Positions 25,557 to 34,832 of a stretch of DNA of 64,000 nucleotides are shown here, piece by piece. The translations under genes and the position numbers were made by a program. The DNA is from Thermoflavifilum thermophilum. GTDB taxonomy: Bacteria > Bacteroidota > Bacteroidia > Chitinophagales > Chitinophagaceae. Position 1 is the stretch's first letter, and the number at the start of each line of letters is the position of its first letter. The notes below the pieces were generated by a model. It worked only from the letters and a program-made list of their open reading frames with translations, was not told where the DNA came from and made no database searches. The DNA is taken from positions 2,538,540 through 2,602,539 of the forward strand of contig NZ_FPCJ01000001.1 in NCBI RefSeq assembly GCF_900116565.1. Direction: 5' to 3'.

Positions 25557-26303
25557 CAGAATCCTGAGTTGTTTTTGGGCATAAGGTTGCAAGAGCGTAG
25601 ATGCAGGTGGTAGTTCGGTGACGAGATAGTGAATGCTGTCCAGTGTGCATACTTTGAATTTCTGATAGGAATCCAGTTTTTCAGAAATGCAAAGAATGGC
25701 TGTCTTTTCACAAGCCTGAATCATGGCTTTTTTCACCTGTACAATTTCCCAATCTGAATCTGTAATGCCTTTATCAATGGATAATCCGTTTGTACCCAGC
25801 AAACAAAGATCGGCCTGAAGATCGCGCAACTGGTTGATGACGCTGGCTCCGATATGAACGTAAGATCCTTTGGAAAGTTCGCCACCAATGGTGATTACTG
25901 TGAGATTGGGATGAGCAACCAGTTCAATAGCAACCAGCGGGCTGATAGTGAAAAAAGTAGCCCGCAGATTATCCGGAATCGCTTTGGCAAGCTCAATCAT
26001 AGTGGTGCCTCCGCCAGTGAGCACCACCATATCATGTTTGATGAGTGTAATCACTTTCTGTGCGATTTGCTTCTTGGCTTCAGTGGCATAGGTAGGTACA
26101 TGATGATTGAGCGGATGATAAAACGAAGGACTTACGGCTCCGCCATGCACTTTCACAATACTGCCTTTGCTGGCCAGCTCTTTCAAGTCGCGCAGAATCG
26201 TATCTTCTGAAACACCAAGTGTAGCTGCCAATTGTGATGATAACACTTTATTGTGCAGATTGATTTGTTTCAGGATATATGCTTGTCGTTCTTCTTTCAA
26301 CAT
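25554..26303 (-). CDS. DeoR/GlpR-family transcriptional regulator
   Basis: About 249 residues from the ATG at 26303. The N-terminal helix-turn-helix is RQAYILKQINLHNKVLSSQLAATLGVSEDTILRDLKELASKGSIVKVHGGA, the DeoR signature. A DeoR-C sugar-phosphate sensor follows, with VVLTGGGTTMIELAKAI and LCLLGTNGLSIDKGITDSDWEIVQVKKAMI. Such proteins usually repress sugar operons and are released by a phosphorylated intermediate. It lies at the downstream end of the maltose phosphorylase/branching-enzyme operon and opposite the SusC-SusD operon, so either could be its target. beta-Glucose 1-phosphate or glucose 6-phosphate would be logical effectors, but this is inference. A perfect inverted repeat overlaps its start codon. 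Confidence 0.9.
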   Translation of the reverse strand: MLKEERQAYILKQINLHNKVLSSQLAATLGVSEDTILRDLKELASKGSIVKVHGGAVSPSFYHPLNHHVPTYATEAKKQIAQKVITLIKHDMVVLTGGGTTMIELAKAIPDNLRATFFTISPLVAIELVAHPNLTVITIGGELSKGSYVHIGASVINQLRDLQADLCLLGTNGLSIDKGITDSDWEIVQVKKAMIQACEKTAILCISEKLDSYQKFKVCTLDSIHYLVTELPPASTLLQPYAQKQLRIL

Positions 26304-26317
26304 AACCACTGGTTATG
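26301..26317. promoter_or_regulatory. Candidate autoregulatory operator at the DeoR-type gene start
   Basis: CATAACC-ACT-GGTTATG is a perfect 7+3+7 inverted repeat that contains the ATG of the regulator gene. Its symmetry suits a dimeric DNA-binding protein. A partial copy, CATAACCGGTT, overlaps the GH65 start codon at about 30689. Confidence 0.4.
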
Positions 26318-26422
26318 GAACAAATATTTGAATTGAATAATATACTGCATCTGTGTCTGGTGTGTACATGATCATCTCAGTTACTTAATCATTGTTTTGA
26401 TAAATGGTCTGCCGGTTAAATA

Positions 26423-28366
26423 TTAAGCAATTTTTTCCATGATCACAGCACCCAGCGGAGGCAAATGAATGGTAAGTTGATAGGGCTTGCCTTTGCAGGG
26501 TTGTGGTTGGGTTTGATGGGTGCCTGGATTCAGTACGCCACTTCCCCCGAAATCGGGATGATCGGTATTCAGGATTTCACGCCAGCTGCTGTTTTCCGGC
26601 ATACCTATTTGATAATTCATCCTGGGTACGGGTGTCATATTCAGGGCAATCAACAACTTGCGATATCCATTGATTTCATGTCGGGAATAAATAAAAATGC
26701 TGTGCTGACGGTCGCCGATATCAATCCATTCAAAGCCGATGGGCATAAACTGTGTTTCATGCAGGGCTGTTTGACTTCGGTACAATGCATTCAATTGTTT
26801 GATGAGTTGCTGCATACCCTGATGCGGCTGGTATTGCAACAGATACCAGTCGAGTTCACGTTTAAAATTCCATTCCGATGTTTGAGCTATTTCATTGCCC
26901 ATAAACAATAATTTGGTGCCAGGATGGGTGAACATATAGGCATACAGCAAGCGCAGGTTGGCAAATTTTTGCCAGTCGTCGCCAGGCATCTTGTAAATCA
27001 AGGGCGATTTGCCGTGTACTACTTCATCGTGTGAAAGCGGCAGCATGAAGTTTTCACTGAATGCATAAATGAGGCTAAAAGTAAGCTGATCATGATGAAA
27101 TTGACGGAAATAAGGATCTGTTTTGAAATATTCCAGCGTATCGTTCATCCATCCCATCATCCATTTCATGCCAAATCCCAAACCACCCAGATAAACCGGT
27201 TTTGACACGCCATAAAAAGCGGTGGATTCTTCGGCAATGGTTTGGGTATCCGGATATTGTTCATACACAATGGTGTTCAGTTCCTGAAGCAATGAGATAG
27301 CTTCCAGGTTTTCTCTTCCGCCCCGATCGTTGGGTATCCATTCGCCCTGTTTGCGGGAATAATCCAGGTAAATCATAGAAGCCACAGCATCTACGCGCAA
27401 TCCATCTGCATGATATTGATCCAGCCAATACACGGCATTGCTGAGCAAGAATGATCGCACTTCATTGCGGGCATAATTAAAAATATAGCTGTTCCAGTCT
27501 TTTTGAAAACCCTTGCGCATATCAGCATATTCATAGACATGAGAGCCATCGAAGCGGAACAGGCCATGCGCATCGCCCGGGAAATGCGAAGGCACCCAGT
27601 CGAGGATTACACCGATGCCGGCCTGATGAAACTGATCGATCATGTACATGAAATCCTGCGGAGTGCCATATCGGGATGTGGGCGCAAAATAACCGGTAAT
27701 CTGATAGCCCCATGAACCGTCAAAGGGGTGCTCCATCACAGGCATCAGTTCCACATGGGTAAATCCCATTTCTTTCACATAGGGCACCAGTTGATCGGCA
27801 ATCTGGCGATAGGAATAAAACAGTTCATGGTTATTGGGGTCGGGTCGGCGCCAGGAGCCGAGGTGTACTTCATAAACGGAAAAAGGACTTTTCAGATCAT
27901 TGTATTGTTGGCGGTGTTGCATCCATTCCTGATCATGCCATGCATAATCCAGCGGCCAGGCGATGGATGCTGTTTTCGGCCTTGTTTCCCAGTGAAAAGC
28001 ATAGGGATCGCCTTTGTAAAATACTTCCCCATCGCGTGAACGAATCAGGTATTTGTACAGATCGCCGGCTTTTACTCCCGGAATGAATCCTTCCCAGATG
28101 CCCGACTGATCCCAACGCGGAAAAAGCAGATGTGCACCAGCTTGCCAATCGTTGAACGTGCCAATGACTGAAACCTGTTCCGCATAGGGAGCCCAGACGG
28201 CAAAATATGCACCGGGCTGGTTTTCGTAGGTATCAAGATGGCATCCCAGTTTTTGATACAAACGATAGTGCTTGCCGGCTTGAAACAGCGAAATATCAAA
28301 ATCAGTGAGGAGCGATGCCGGCAGCACCTGAGCCGGTTGTGCCGCGGAAGTGGGTATGGAAGCCAT
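26423..28366 (-). CDS. glgB: 1,4-alpha-glucan branching enzyme
   Basis: A 647-residue GH13 enzyme that introduces alpha-1,6 branches into glycogen. The N-terminal CBM48 domain (YFAVWAPYAEQVSVIGTFNDW) is at about 50-70. The barrel begins with FSVYEVHLGSWRR and continues with VELMPVMEHPFDGSWGYQ. The nucleophile is the Asp of DGLRVDAVASM, the acid/base is the Glu of TIAEESTAF, and the third acidic residue is in PLSHDEVVHG. The C-terminal domain ends in LPPLGAVIMEKIA. It is the last gene of the minus-strand operon with GH65 (9-nt gap). Glucose units released by maltose phosphorolysis could thus be stored as glycogen, although no glycogen synthase is in the window. Confidence 0.96.
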   Translation of the reverse strand: MASIPTSAAQPAQVLPASLLTDFDISLFQAGKHYRLYQKLGCHLDTYENQPGAYFAVWAPYAEQVSVIGTFNDWQAGAHLLFPRWDQSGIWEGFIPGVKAGDLYKYLIRSRDGEVFYKGDPYAFHWETRPKTASIAWPLDYAWHDQEWMQHRQQYNDLKSPFSVYEVHLGSWRRPDPNNHELFYSYRQIADQLVPYVKEMGFTHVELMPVMEHPFDGSWGYQITGYFAPTSRYGTPQDFMYMIDQFHQAGIGVILDWVPSHFPGDAHGLFRFDGSHVYEYADMRKGFQKDWNSYIFNYARNEVRSFLLSNAVYWLDQYHADGLRVDAVASMIYLDYSRKQGEWIPNDRGGRENLEAISLLQELNTIVYEQYPDTQTIAEESTAFYGVSKPVYLGGLGFGMKWMMGWMNDTLEYFKTDPYFRQFHHDQLTFSLIYAFSENFMLPLSHDEVVHGKSPLIYKMPGDDWQKFANLRLLYAYMFTHPGTKLLFMGNEIAQTSEWNFKRELDWYLLQYQPHQGMQQLIKQLNALYRSQTALHETQFMPIGFEWIDIGDRQHSIFIYSRHEINGYRKLLIALNMTPVPRMNYQIGMPENSSWREILNTDHPDFGGSGVLNPGTHQTQPQPCKGKPYQLTIHLPPLGAVIMEKIA

Positions 28367-28375
28367 GTTTAGCCA

Positions 28376-30691
28376 TTAAGTTCGTTGCACGCACACCCGA
28401 TGTTGTTCATCAATCCGGTGTGGTTCATCAAATATAAACACTTCCAGCGGTTTATTCCCATGATTTTCAATCAAAATTTCCTTATGGCTGACCCGCACCC
28501 GCAGCCAATTTCCGCGGAATTGAAAACGAAATTCATATGCCTGCCAGCGGCTGGGAATAAAAGGCCTGAAATGCAGCGCTCCTCTCCTCACCCGCATGCC
28601 CGCAAAACCTTGTACAATGCTTAACCACGTGCCTGCCATGCTGGTGATATGGCAACCATCGGCGGTGTCTTTGTTATAATCGTCTAAATCGAGTCGCGCT
28701 GTTCGCAGGTAAAGCTCATAAGCTTTCTGTTCATCCCCTATTTTGGCAGCGAGAATGCTATGTATGCAGGGTGAAAGCGATGATTCATGCACCGTGCGGG
28801 GCTCGTAGAAATAAAAGTTCCTGCGGATTTGTTCTGTCGAAAAACGATCTTCAAAAAAATAAATCCCTTGCAATACATCAGCCTGCTTGATGAAACAGGA
28901 ACGCAGGATGCGATCCCAGCTCCAGTGTTTGTACAAAGGCAGATCATCGGGCGACAAATCACTTACCAGCTGCTGTTCTTTATCCAGATATCCTTCCTGC
29001 TGCAGCAGAATACCTGAGGAAGGTTCCTCAGGGAGATACATGTGTTGCCGGATATGTCTCCAGGCCGAAATCTCATTTTCTTCATCAAACTCAAGCTGTG
29101 CACATAAAGATGCAAATTTTTGCGGAGCTTGTTGTTTTACATATTGGATTGCTGTTTCAGCATATTCCATGCACCAGCAGGCAATATAGTTGGTGTACCA
29201 GTTGTTGTTTACATTGTTTTCATATTCATTGGGGCCTGTTACGCCCAGGATCACATATTTTTGCTTGGGTTCACTCCAATTTACACGCTGAGCCCAGAAA
29301 CGAGCAATCGCAATGAGTACTTCCAGTCCGTAATCAATCAGATAGGCTTCATCGCCCGTATAATTGACATAATTCCATATTGCATAAGCAATGGCGCCGT
29401 TGCGATGAATTTCTTCAAATGTGATTTCCCATTCATTATGGCATTCTTCACCATTCATGGTTACCATCGGATAAAGGGCAGCCCCCTTGCCAAATCCCAG
29501 TTTACGAGCATTTTCAATGGCTTTAGGTAAATGACGATAGCGGTAAAGCAACAAATTGCGTGCAACCTGTTGCCCTGCCGTAGCCAGATAAAAAGGCAGG
29601 CAGTAAGCCTCCGTATCCCAGTATGTGGCGCCTCCATATTTTTCGCCAGTGAATCCTTTGGGTCCAATATTCAGTCTTTCATCATCGCCTGTATAAGTTT
29701 GATGCAACTGAAAAATATTGAACCGGATGCCCTGTTGTGCCTCAACATCACCCTCAATCTGCACATCCATGGTTTGCCATTTTTCAGCCCAGTAATTTTT
29801 CTGTTCTGCAAGCAGCTGATCAAAGCCTATCTGCACAAATGTTTGCAGCTGGTTTTGTGTAGATGTTAATATACACGATGGCTGATGATTCAACGAAGAA
29901 AGCACAGCTGCATATTTTTCTATTACATACGTATTGCCTTGCTTCACTGGCAGCATTGCCTGCAGGGCTGCATATTTTTCATCGGATACATGCTCAAATG
30001 AAACAGGCAAAATTTGTTTGTGTAATAAAATCCGGGCATGAATGCCGGTGCTTACCACAAAACCCGATTTTTTGGTTCGTGCTACCACGAAAGCAGAAGA
30101 TGCTGATGTTTCGCTGTGTACATGTTCCCAGAATTTTTCCCTGTAATTGGCATCTGCATTTTGCACGTGTGCATCCACAGGCAGGCAGAGCTGAATGTTT
30201 CCTGAAAAGTTTAATGGTGTAATGGCATATTGAATCACGCCGGCCTCGTGCCGGGTCATGCTGCAGAAGCGCAAGCTGTCAATCTGCAATTGTTTGCCAT
30301 TTTTTAATTCAATGATGCAGCTTCGTTTCAAATAACCCTCATGCATATTCAGTTCCCGGTAAAAAACAGGAACAGCTTTCGCGCTGTACAGATCTACGTC
30401 TTCCCCATCCACACTCCACAAAATCTGAATCCAGGAAGGCGCATTCAACACTTTCGCGAAATATTCAGGATATCCGTTTTTCCACCATCCTACTTTGGTT
30501 CTGTCGGGATAATAGATACCTCCTACATAATGCCCCTGCAATGAAGGACCTGAATATTTTTCCTCAAAATTGCCGCGTTGACCCATCCTGCCATTTCCGA
30601 TGCTGAACAAGCTTTCTGCCACCAATTGTTGCGCAGGATCAAATCCTTCCTGAATAATTCTCCAAGGGTCTGCTTTCACAAAACGCTTCAT
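28376..30691 (-). CDS. Glycoside hydrolase family 65 phosphorylase, probably maltose phosphorylase
   Basis: A 771-residue cytosolic enzyme. Maltose phosphorylase splits maltose with phosphate into glucose and beta-glucose 1-phosphate. NGRMGQRGNFEEKYSG lies near the N-terminus. The central (alpha/alpha)6 barrel has GGATYWDTEAYCLPFY, then PMVTMNGEECHNEWEITFEE at about 408-427, a segment typical of maltose rather than trehalose or kojibiose phosphorylases. The catalytic acid is predicted at E489 in TGPNEYEN. The next gene upstream in the operon encodes beta-phosphoglucomutase, which handles the product. This pairing is the main reason to prefer a phosphorylase over a hydrolase. Exact disaccharide specificity is likely but not proven. 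Confidence 0.92.
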   Translation of the reverse strand: MKRFVKADPWRIIQEGFDPAQQLVAESLFSIGNGRMGQRGNFEEKYSGPSLQGHYVGGIYYPDRTKVGWWKNGYPEYFAKVLNAPSWIQILWSVDGEDVDLYSAKAVPVFYRELNMHEGYLKRSCIIELKNGKQLQIDSLRFCSMTRHEAGVIQYAITPLNFSGNIQLCLPVDAHVQNADANYREKFWEHVHSETSASSAFVVARTKKSGFVVSTGIHARILLHKQILPVSFEHVSDEKYAALQAMLPVKQGNTYVIEKYAAVLSSLNHQPSCILTSTQNQLQTFVQIGFDQLLAEQKNYWAEKWQTMDVQIEGDVEAQQGIRFNIFQLHQTYTGDDERLNIGPKGFTGEKYGGATYWDTEAYCLPFYLATAGQQVARNLLLYRYRHLPKAIENARKLGFGKGAALYPMVTMNGEECHNEWEITFEEIHRNGAIAYAIWNYVNYTGDEAYLIDYGLEVLIAIARFWAQRVNWSEPKQKYVILGVTGPNEYENNVNNNWYTNYIACWCMEYAETAIQYVKQQAPQKFASLCAQLEFDEENEISAWRHIRQHMYLPEEPSSGILLQQEGYLDKEQQLVSDLSPDDLPLYKHWSWDRILRSCFIKQADVLQGIYFFEDRFSTEQIRRNFYFYEPRTVHESSLSPCIHSILAAKIGDEQKAYELYLRTARLDLDDYNKDTADGCHITSMAGTWLSIVQGFAGMRVRRGALHFRPFIPSRWQAYEFRFQFRGNWLRVRVSHKEILIENHGNKPLEVFIFDEPHRIDEQHRVCVQRT

Positions 30692-30702
30692 AACCGGTTG
30701 AT

Positions 30703-31389
30703 TTAATAGTTAACATTCGCAGATAAACCAGATAATGATATCCACAAATCAGACGGAGAAACAGAAGCAAAATCAGGAATAATCAAATGTGCCTGTTGCA
30801 ATATATCTGCCTGCCCTACACCTACGCAATAGAAACCACCCGCAAGTGCAGCTTCCACACCTGCTTTGGCATCTTCAAATACAATGGCCTGACAAGGTTG
30901 TATATGCAGCCGGGTAGCTGCTTTGAGAAACACTTCCGGATCGGGTTTGGCTTTTTTGATTTCTGTACCATCCACAATGACATCAAACCAGGGGATGAGT
31001 TCTGTTTTTTGCAAAACCATTCTTGCATTTTTACTGGATGAGGCTACTGCAAGGCGAATGTGATTTTCTTTCAGAAACCTGAGGCAAGCTGTTACTCCCG
31101 GCAAAACATCGTCTGGTGTCATTTGTGTCAGATATTGCCGAAATAATTCATTTTTTTCAATCAATGTTTGTTCCCGCTCTGCAGGTGTAAGTTGTTTACC
31201 GGTCATATCCAACAATCGGGAAAGGGAATCTTCCCGGCTTAATCCTTTTAATGATTCATTATCCTGTTCTGTAAATGTTACTTTCCAGCGGTTTGTGATT
31301 TGTTTCCATGACAGAAAATGATAATGCGCTGTGTTGACCAGTACTCCATCCAGATCAAAAATACAAGCCTGAAAAAAAGGTTTATCCAT
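30703..31389 (-). CDS. pgmB: Beta-phosphoglucomutase
   Basis: A 228-residue HAD-superfamily enzyme converting beta-glucose 1-phosphate into glucose 6-phosphate. The catalytic FDLDGVLVNTAHYH at 11-24 supplies the nucleophile D12 and acid/base D14. RLAVASSSKNA is HAD motif II, KKAKPDPEVFL motif III and VFEDAKAGVEAA motif IV. The helical cap at about 20-90 includes KGLSREDSLSRLL, which resembles the beta-PGM substrate loop. It sits between GH65 (11-nt gap) and the amylase gene (13-nt gap) in a tight operon and would channel the phosphorylase product into glycolysis. Confidence 0.94.
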   Translation of the reverse strand: MDKPFFQACIFDLDGVLVNTAHYHFLSWKQITNRWKVTFTEQDNESLKGLSREDSLSRLLDMTGKQLTPAEREQTLIEKNELFRQYLTQMTPDDVLPGVTACLRFLKENHIRLAVASSSKNARMVLQKTELIPWFDVIVDGTEIKKAKPDPEVFLKAATRLHIQPCQAIVFEDAKAGVEAALAGGFYCVGVGQADILQQAHLIIPDFASVSPSDLWISLSGLSANVNY

Positions 31390-31402
31390 GATTAACTGCG
31401 TT

Positions 31403-33271
31403 TTATGGTTTTAGTTGCCATACCAATGAGGCATAAGGTGGCAGATGAAATTGTGAGATATCTTCAATCGTTTCTCGGTTCAACACATCATAGGCATGTT
31501 GGTATCCCTGCATACGTTCAGCAAAACGCTTCGTGGAAACGGAAACCTCGTCATCATTGCCGTTGATAGCTATCATAACAGTTTCATGTGATGTATAGCG
31601 GAAATACACATACACATTTGCCTGCGGCACATATTGCATGAGTTTGCCAAAACGAAGTGCTTCACTTTGCTGGCGAAAATGAGCCAAATTCTGTATGAAA
31701 TGAAAAGCCATGTTTTCGGTATCCGATCTTCCGCTCTCGGTAAACTTATTGACTGTATCGTTTGGCCATCCGCCTGGAAAGTCTTTTCTTACCAGTCCGT
31801 CGGGTGCTGATATGCCTTTCATCAAAATTTCATCACCATAATACATTTGCGGAATTCCGCGTGAGGTGAGCAACAAGGTAAAGGCTGATTCATATTTTCG
31901 GATATCCTGCCCCACCACAGCATAAATGCGGCTCATATCATGATTGTCCAGAAATATCACATTCTTCATGGGATCCTGATACACAAAGTCCTGTGCAAGG
32001 GTCAGATAAGGTTCAATGATGCCCGATGTCCATCCGTTTTTTTGGGTGAAAGCATTTTGTACAGCAAAGCACCATTGAAAATCACATACACCTGGTAAGT
32101 TGGATTTGAAAGGAATATCCAGATGATTTCTGGTGAAATAAGCCTGTGGCAATACGCCATGCACCCAAGTTTCACCAAATAAATGCAGCTGGGGAAATTC
32201 ACGCAACAGAGCTGCATTGAAACGGTTCATAAAATTCAGATCACAATAGATGTAAGTATCTATCCGATATGCATCCACCCCTGCATATTCCACCCACCAG
32301 ATGGCATTCTGAATGAGATAATTGGCCACATAAGGATTGCGTTGATTCAGATCAGGCATAAAAGGAGTAAACCAGCCATCACTCATTTGCTTCTGATCTG
32401 ATTTTGATGCATAGGGATCGAATAAAGGAGATTCGCGATAGGTGGTATTGGTATAATGCGGCCATTGATTTAGCCAGTCTTTCATAGGCATATCGCGCAC
32501 AAACCAATGTTGTTCACCCACATGATTTAGTACAATGTCCTGAATTATTTTCAACCCCATTTGATGGGCTTTTTCCACCAATGTTCGGTACAGTTCATTA
32601 TCACCCAGCCGTGGATCCACACGATAGTGGTCGGTGAATGCATATCCATGATAGGATGCATGTGCTTCGTTGTTTTCCAGCACAGGTGTCATCCAGATGG
32701 CTGTAATACCCAAATCTTTCAAATAATCCAGATGATTGATCACGCCCTGTAAGTCGCCACCATGGCGCGCTGTAAGCGAATCCCGCTGCAATGATTGATC
32801 GAGCATGCCGGCTATTCGGTCGTTGGAAGTATCCCCATTGGCAAAACGATCGGGCATCAGCAGATAAATGAAATCACCTGCGTTTACACCTAAGGCTCTC
32901 GATTTGCCGTCATCCGGATTGCGGGGATACAGATGGTAATGATACACAAAGCTGCGCTGGTCATCCCATGTAATTTGCAAAGGAATATCACCGGGTTTAG
33001 CAGTGGGTTCAATTTGTAGATCCACAAATACATAATGCGGGTTTTCCACATGATGAACCTGAATAATTTTTACACCGGGATAATGGGTTTGTATGTTTGC
33101 CTGCCGAAGATTTTCCTGTGCATGAAACAAAATCTGCACGCGTGACCATTTCATGCCGGTCCACCAGAATGCCGGACACACATGGTCAAAAATCTGCTTT
33201 GTCTGGGCAATCGCGGGATGCGTACCAGCAAATGCAATCGCAGAAGATAAAGACAACATCCATTTTTTCAT
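31403..33271 (-). CDS. Exported alpha-amylase/neopullulanase-like enzyme, GH13 (SusA-like)
   Basis: 622 residues with a signal peptide (MLSLSSAIAFAGTHPAIAQ), so probably periplasmic. An N-terminal Ig-like cyclomaltodextrinase domain at about 25-120 is followed by the GH13 barrel. The catalytic residues are D338 (DAYRIDTY), E367 (LFGETW) and D445 (LDNHD), and IIQDIVLNHVG holds the conserved region I His. It would cut malto-oligosaccharides or cyclodextrins to maltose and glucose for import by the MFS carrier encoded upstream. It lies 10 nt after that gene. The C-terminal beta domain ends in LPPYASLVWQL. Neopullulanase and cyclomaltodextrinase activities cannot be told apart here. Confidence 0.93.
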   Translation of the reverse strand: MKKWMLSLSSAIAFAGTHPAIAQTKQIFDHVCPAFWWTGMKWSRVQILFHAQENLRQANIQTHYPGVKIIQVHHVENPHYVFVDLQIEPTAKPGDIPLQITWDDQRSFVYHYHLYPRNPDDGKSRALGVNAGDFIYLLMPDRFANGDTSNDRIAGMLDQSLQRDSLTARHGGDLQGVINHLDYLKDLGITAIWMTPVLENNEAHASYHGYAFTDHYRVDPRLGDNELYRTLVEKAHQMGLKIIQDIVLNHVGEQHWFVRDMPMKDWLNQWPHYTNTTYRESPLFDPYASKSDQKQMSDGWFTPFMPDLNQRNPYVANYLIQNAIWWVEYAGVDAYRIDTYIYCDLNFMNRFNAALLREFPQLHLFGETWVHGVLPQAYFTRNHLDIPFKSNLPGVCDFQWCFAVQNAFTQKNGWTSGIIEPYLTLAQDFVYQDPMKNVIFLDNHDMSRIYAVVGQDIRKYESAFTLLLTSRGIPQMYYGDEILMKGISAPDGLVRKDFPGGWPNDTVNKFTESGRSDTENMAFHFIQNLAHFRQQSEALRFGKLMQYVPQANVYVYFRYTSHETVMIAINGNDDEVSVSTKRFAERMQGYQHAYDVLNRETIEDISQFHLPPYASLVWQLKP

Positions 33272-33281
33272 GCCTGTTGAT

Positions 33282-34655
33282 TTATGAGTTTGCCTGTAAA
33301 ACAGTTTTTGTTTTTTGGGAAGATGAAAAAGGTTTTTTCACCTGATCATCCCGATCTGATACAATCAGGTTCATCAAGGCTGCAATTAGCATACATCCTC
33401 CGCCAATCAACATGGCGTATATGCTTTCATTATGGAAGAAAAATCGAATCAGAAATCCCAGCAACACAGCGGCCAGAATTTGTGGAATGACGATAAAAAA
33501 GTTGAATACGCCCATGTAAAAACCCATTTTTTCAGGTGGCAATGCCCCGGCCAGAATAGCATAGGGCATGGTAAGCGTGGAAGCCCATGCCAGGCCTATG
33601 GCAAGCATGGGCCATATCAGCTGCCATTGCTGATGGATGAAATAAATGCTGATCAGTCCGGCACTGCCTATGAACAAACATATCAGATGGGTATAGGTGC
33701 GCTTCACGGTACGGGCAATCCATGGCAGCAGAAAAGCCATAAATGCGGAGACCCCGTTATACACAGAAAATAAAACTCCTACCCAATCGCCTGCATCCTG
33801 AAAAGCCTGTGACTGGGCATCGGTGGTATGGTACACCTGCTGCGCAACTGCAGAAGTGGTATAAATCCATAATGCAAAAAATGCAATCCAGGTAAAAAAT
33901 TGTACCACGGCCAGTTGCAACATGGTGCGGGGCATTTGCACAAATCCTTTTCCTATTTCACGTAGGCTTGCAAATAATCCACGGGTTTGTTGTTTGCGTG
34001 TTTTCCATGCTTCCATATCATCCGGAGGATATTCACGAGTAGTAAATACTGTCCAGCTGACGGCTGCAAAAAAGCAGGCTGCGCCCAGATAAAAGGCATA
34101 TTTCACGGAAAGCGGGATATGGTGATGTACGGCATTGCTCACATGCAGCACATGTGTCATCAGATAGGGAAACTGCGAGCCCAGCACGGCACCCAGCCCA
34201 ATGAAAAAAGTTTGCATGGCAAAACCCAGCGTGCGCTGGGAGGAAGGCAACTGATCGCCCACAAATGCCCGGAAAGGCTCCATTGTGATGTTGATAGAAG
34301 CATCCATCAGCCACAACATAACAGCGGCCTGCCACACGGCCCTGCTGTTGGGCATCAGCACCAGCGCCAGCGCGGCTAACAAAGAACCTACAAAAAAATA
34401 TGGCCGCCGCCTGCCCCAGAACCTGTGCCAGGTGCGGTCACTCAGGTATCCGATGATTGGTTGAACCAAAAGTCCTGTAACAGGTGCAGCAATCCAGAGT
34501 ATTGGAATGTGGTCAATAGAGGCGCCCAGTGTCTGAAAAATGCGGCTGGCATTGGCATTCTGGAGTGCAAAGCCTATTTGTATCCCAAAAAAGCCTACAC
34601 TCATATTCCAGATCTGCCTGAAACCAAGATGCGGGCGTTGTACAGGGGGTGGCAT
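33282..34655 (-). CDS. MFS sugar transporter (SLC45-like, probable maltose/proton symporter)
   Basis: About 457 residues from the ATG at 34655; the ORF extends to 34682. Twelve hydrophobic segments are visible. Features of the sucrose/maltose symporter group include the first-helix region QIWNMSVGFFGIQIGFALQNANASRIFQTLGA, the cytosolic loop GYLSDRTWHRFWGRRRPYF and MDASINITMEPFRAFVGD. It heads the operon MFS-amylase-pgmB-GH65-glgB, so it probably brings maltose or maltodextrin across the inner membrane. Candidate regulatory repeats lie 56-86 nt upstream of the start codon. This arrangement, without an ABC importer, is common in Bacteroidota. Confidence 0.88.
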   Translation of the reverse strand: MPPPVQRPHLGFRQIWNMSVGFFGIQIGFALQNANASRIFQTLGASIDHIPILWIAAPVTGLLVQPIIGYLSDRTWHRFWGRRRPYFFVGSLLAALALVLMPNSRAVWQAAVMLWLMDASINITMEPFRAFVGDQLPSSQRTLGFAMQTFFIGLGAVLGSQFPYLMTHVLHVSNAVHHHIPLSVKYAFYLGAACFFAAVSWTVFTTREYPPDDMEAWKTRKQQTRGLFASLREIGKGFVQMPRTMLQLAVVQFFTWIAFFALWIYTTSAVAQQVYHTTDAQSQAFQDAGDWVGVLFSVYNGVSAFMAFLLPWIARTVKRTYTHLICLFIGSAGLISIYFIHQQWQLIWPMLAIGLAWASTLTMPYAILAGALPPEKMGFYMGVFNFFIVIPQILAAVLLGFLIRFFFHNESIYAMLIGGGCMLIAALMNLIVSDRDDQVKKPFSSSQKTKTVLQANS

Positions 34656-34710
34656 GGGTAATTTTCTTCCAATATACAGCAAATAAAAAGAAACTTTGCG
34701 TAAAAATTAC

Positions 34711-34740
34711 AATAAGCTTCGAAATAAGTACATGCTTATT
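34711..34740. promoter_or_regulatory. Phased AATAAG repeats upstream of the maltose operon
   Basis: AATAAG at 34711-34716 and again at 34723-34728, then the inverted copy CTTATT at 34735-34740, each 12 bp apart. The last two form an inverted repeat around 6 bp. They lie 56-86 nt upstream of the MFS start codon, a sensible place for an operator or activator site. Confidence 0.35.
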
Positions 34741-34781
34741 CGCCATTTGCCGCTTGTCAGTATCTTTTTCCTGGGGCCAAT

Positions 34782-34814
34782 AAAAAAGCCGCTTCGACAA
34801 TTGAAGCGGCTTTT
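34782..34814 (-). terminator. Rho-independent terminator of groES-groL
   Basis: On the minus strand GCCGCTTC (34810-34803) pairs with GAAGCGGC (34795-34788) around a 7-nt loop, followed by six T. It lies about 22 nt after the groL stop codon. The plus-strand reading also ends in TTTT. Confidence 0.9.
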
Positions 34815-34832
34815 GGTGGAGAATTTTTTCTA

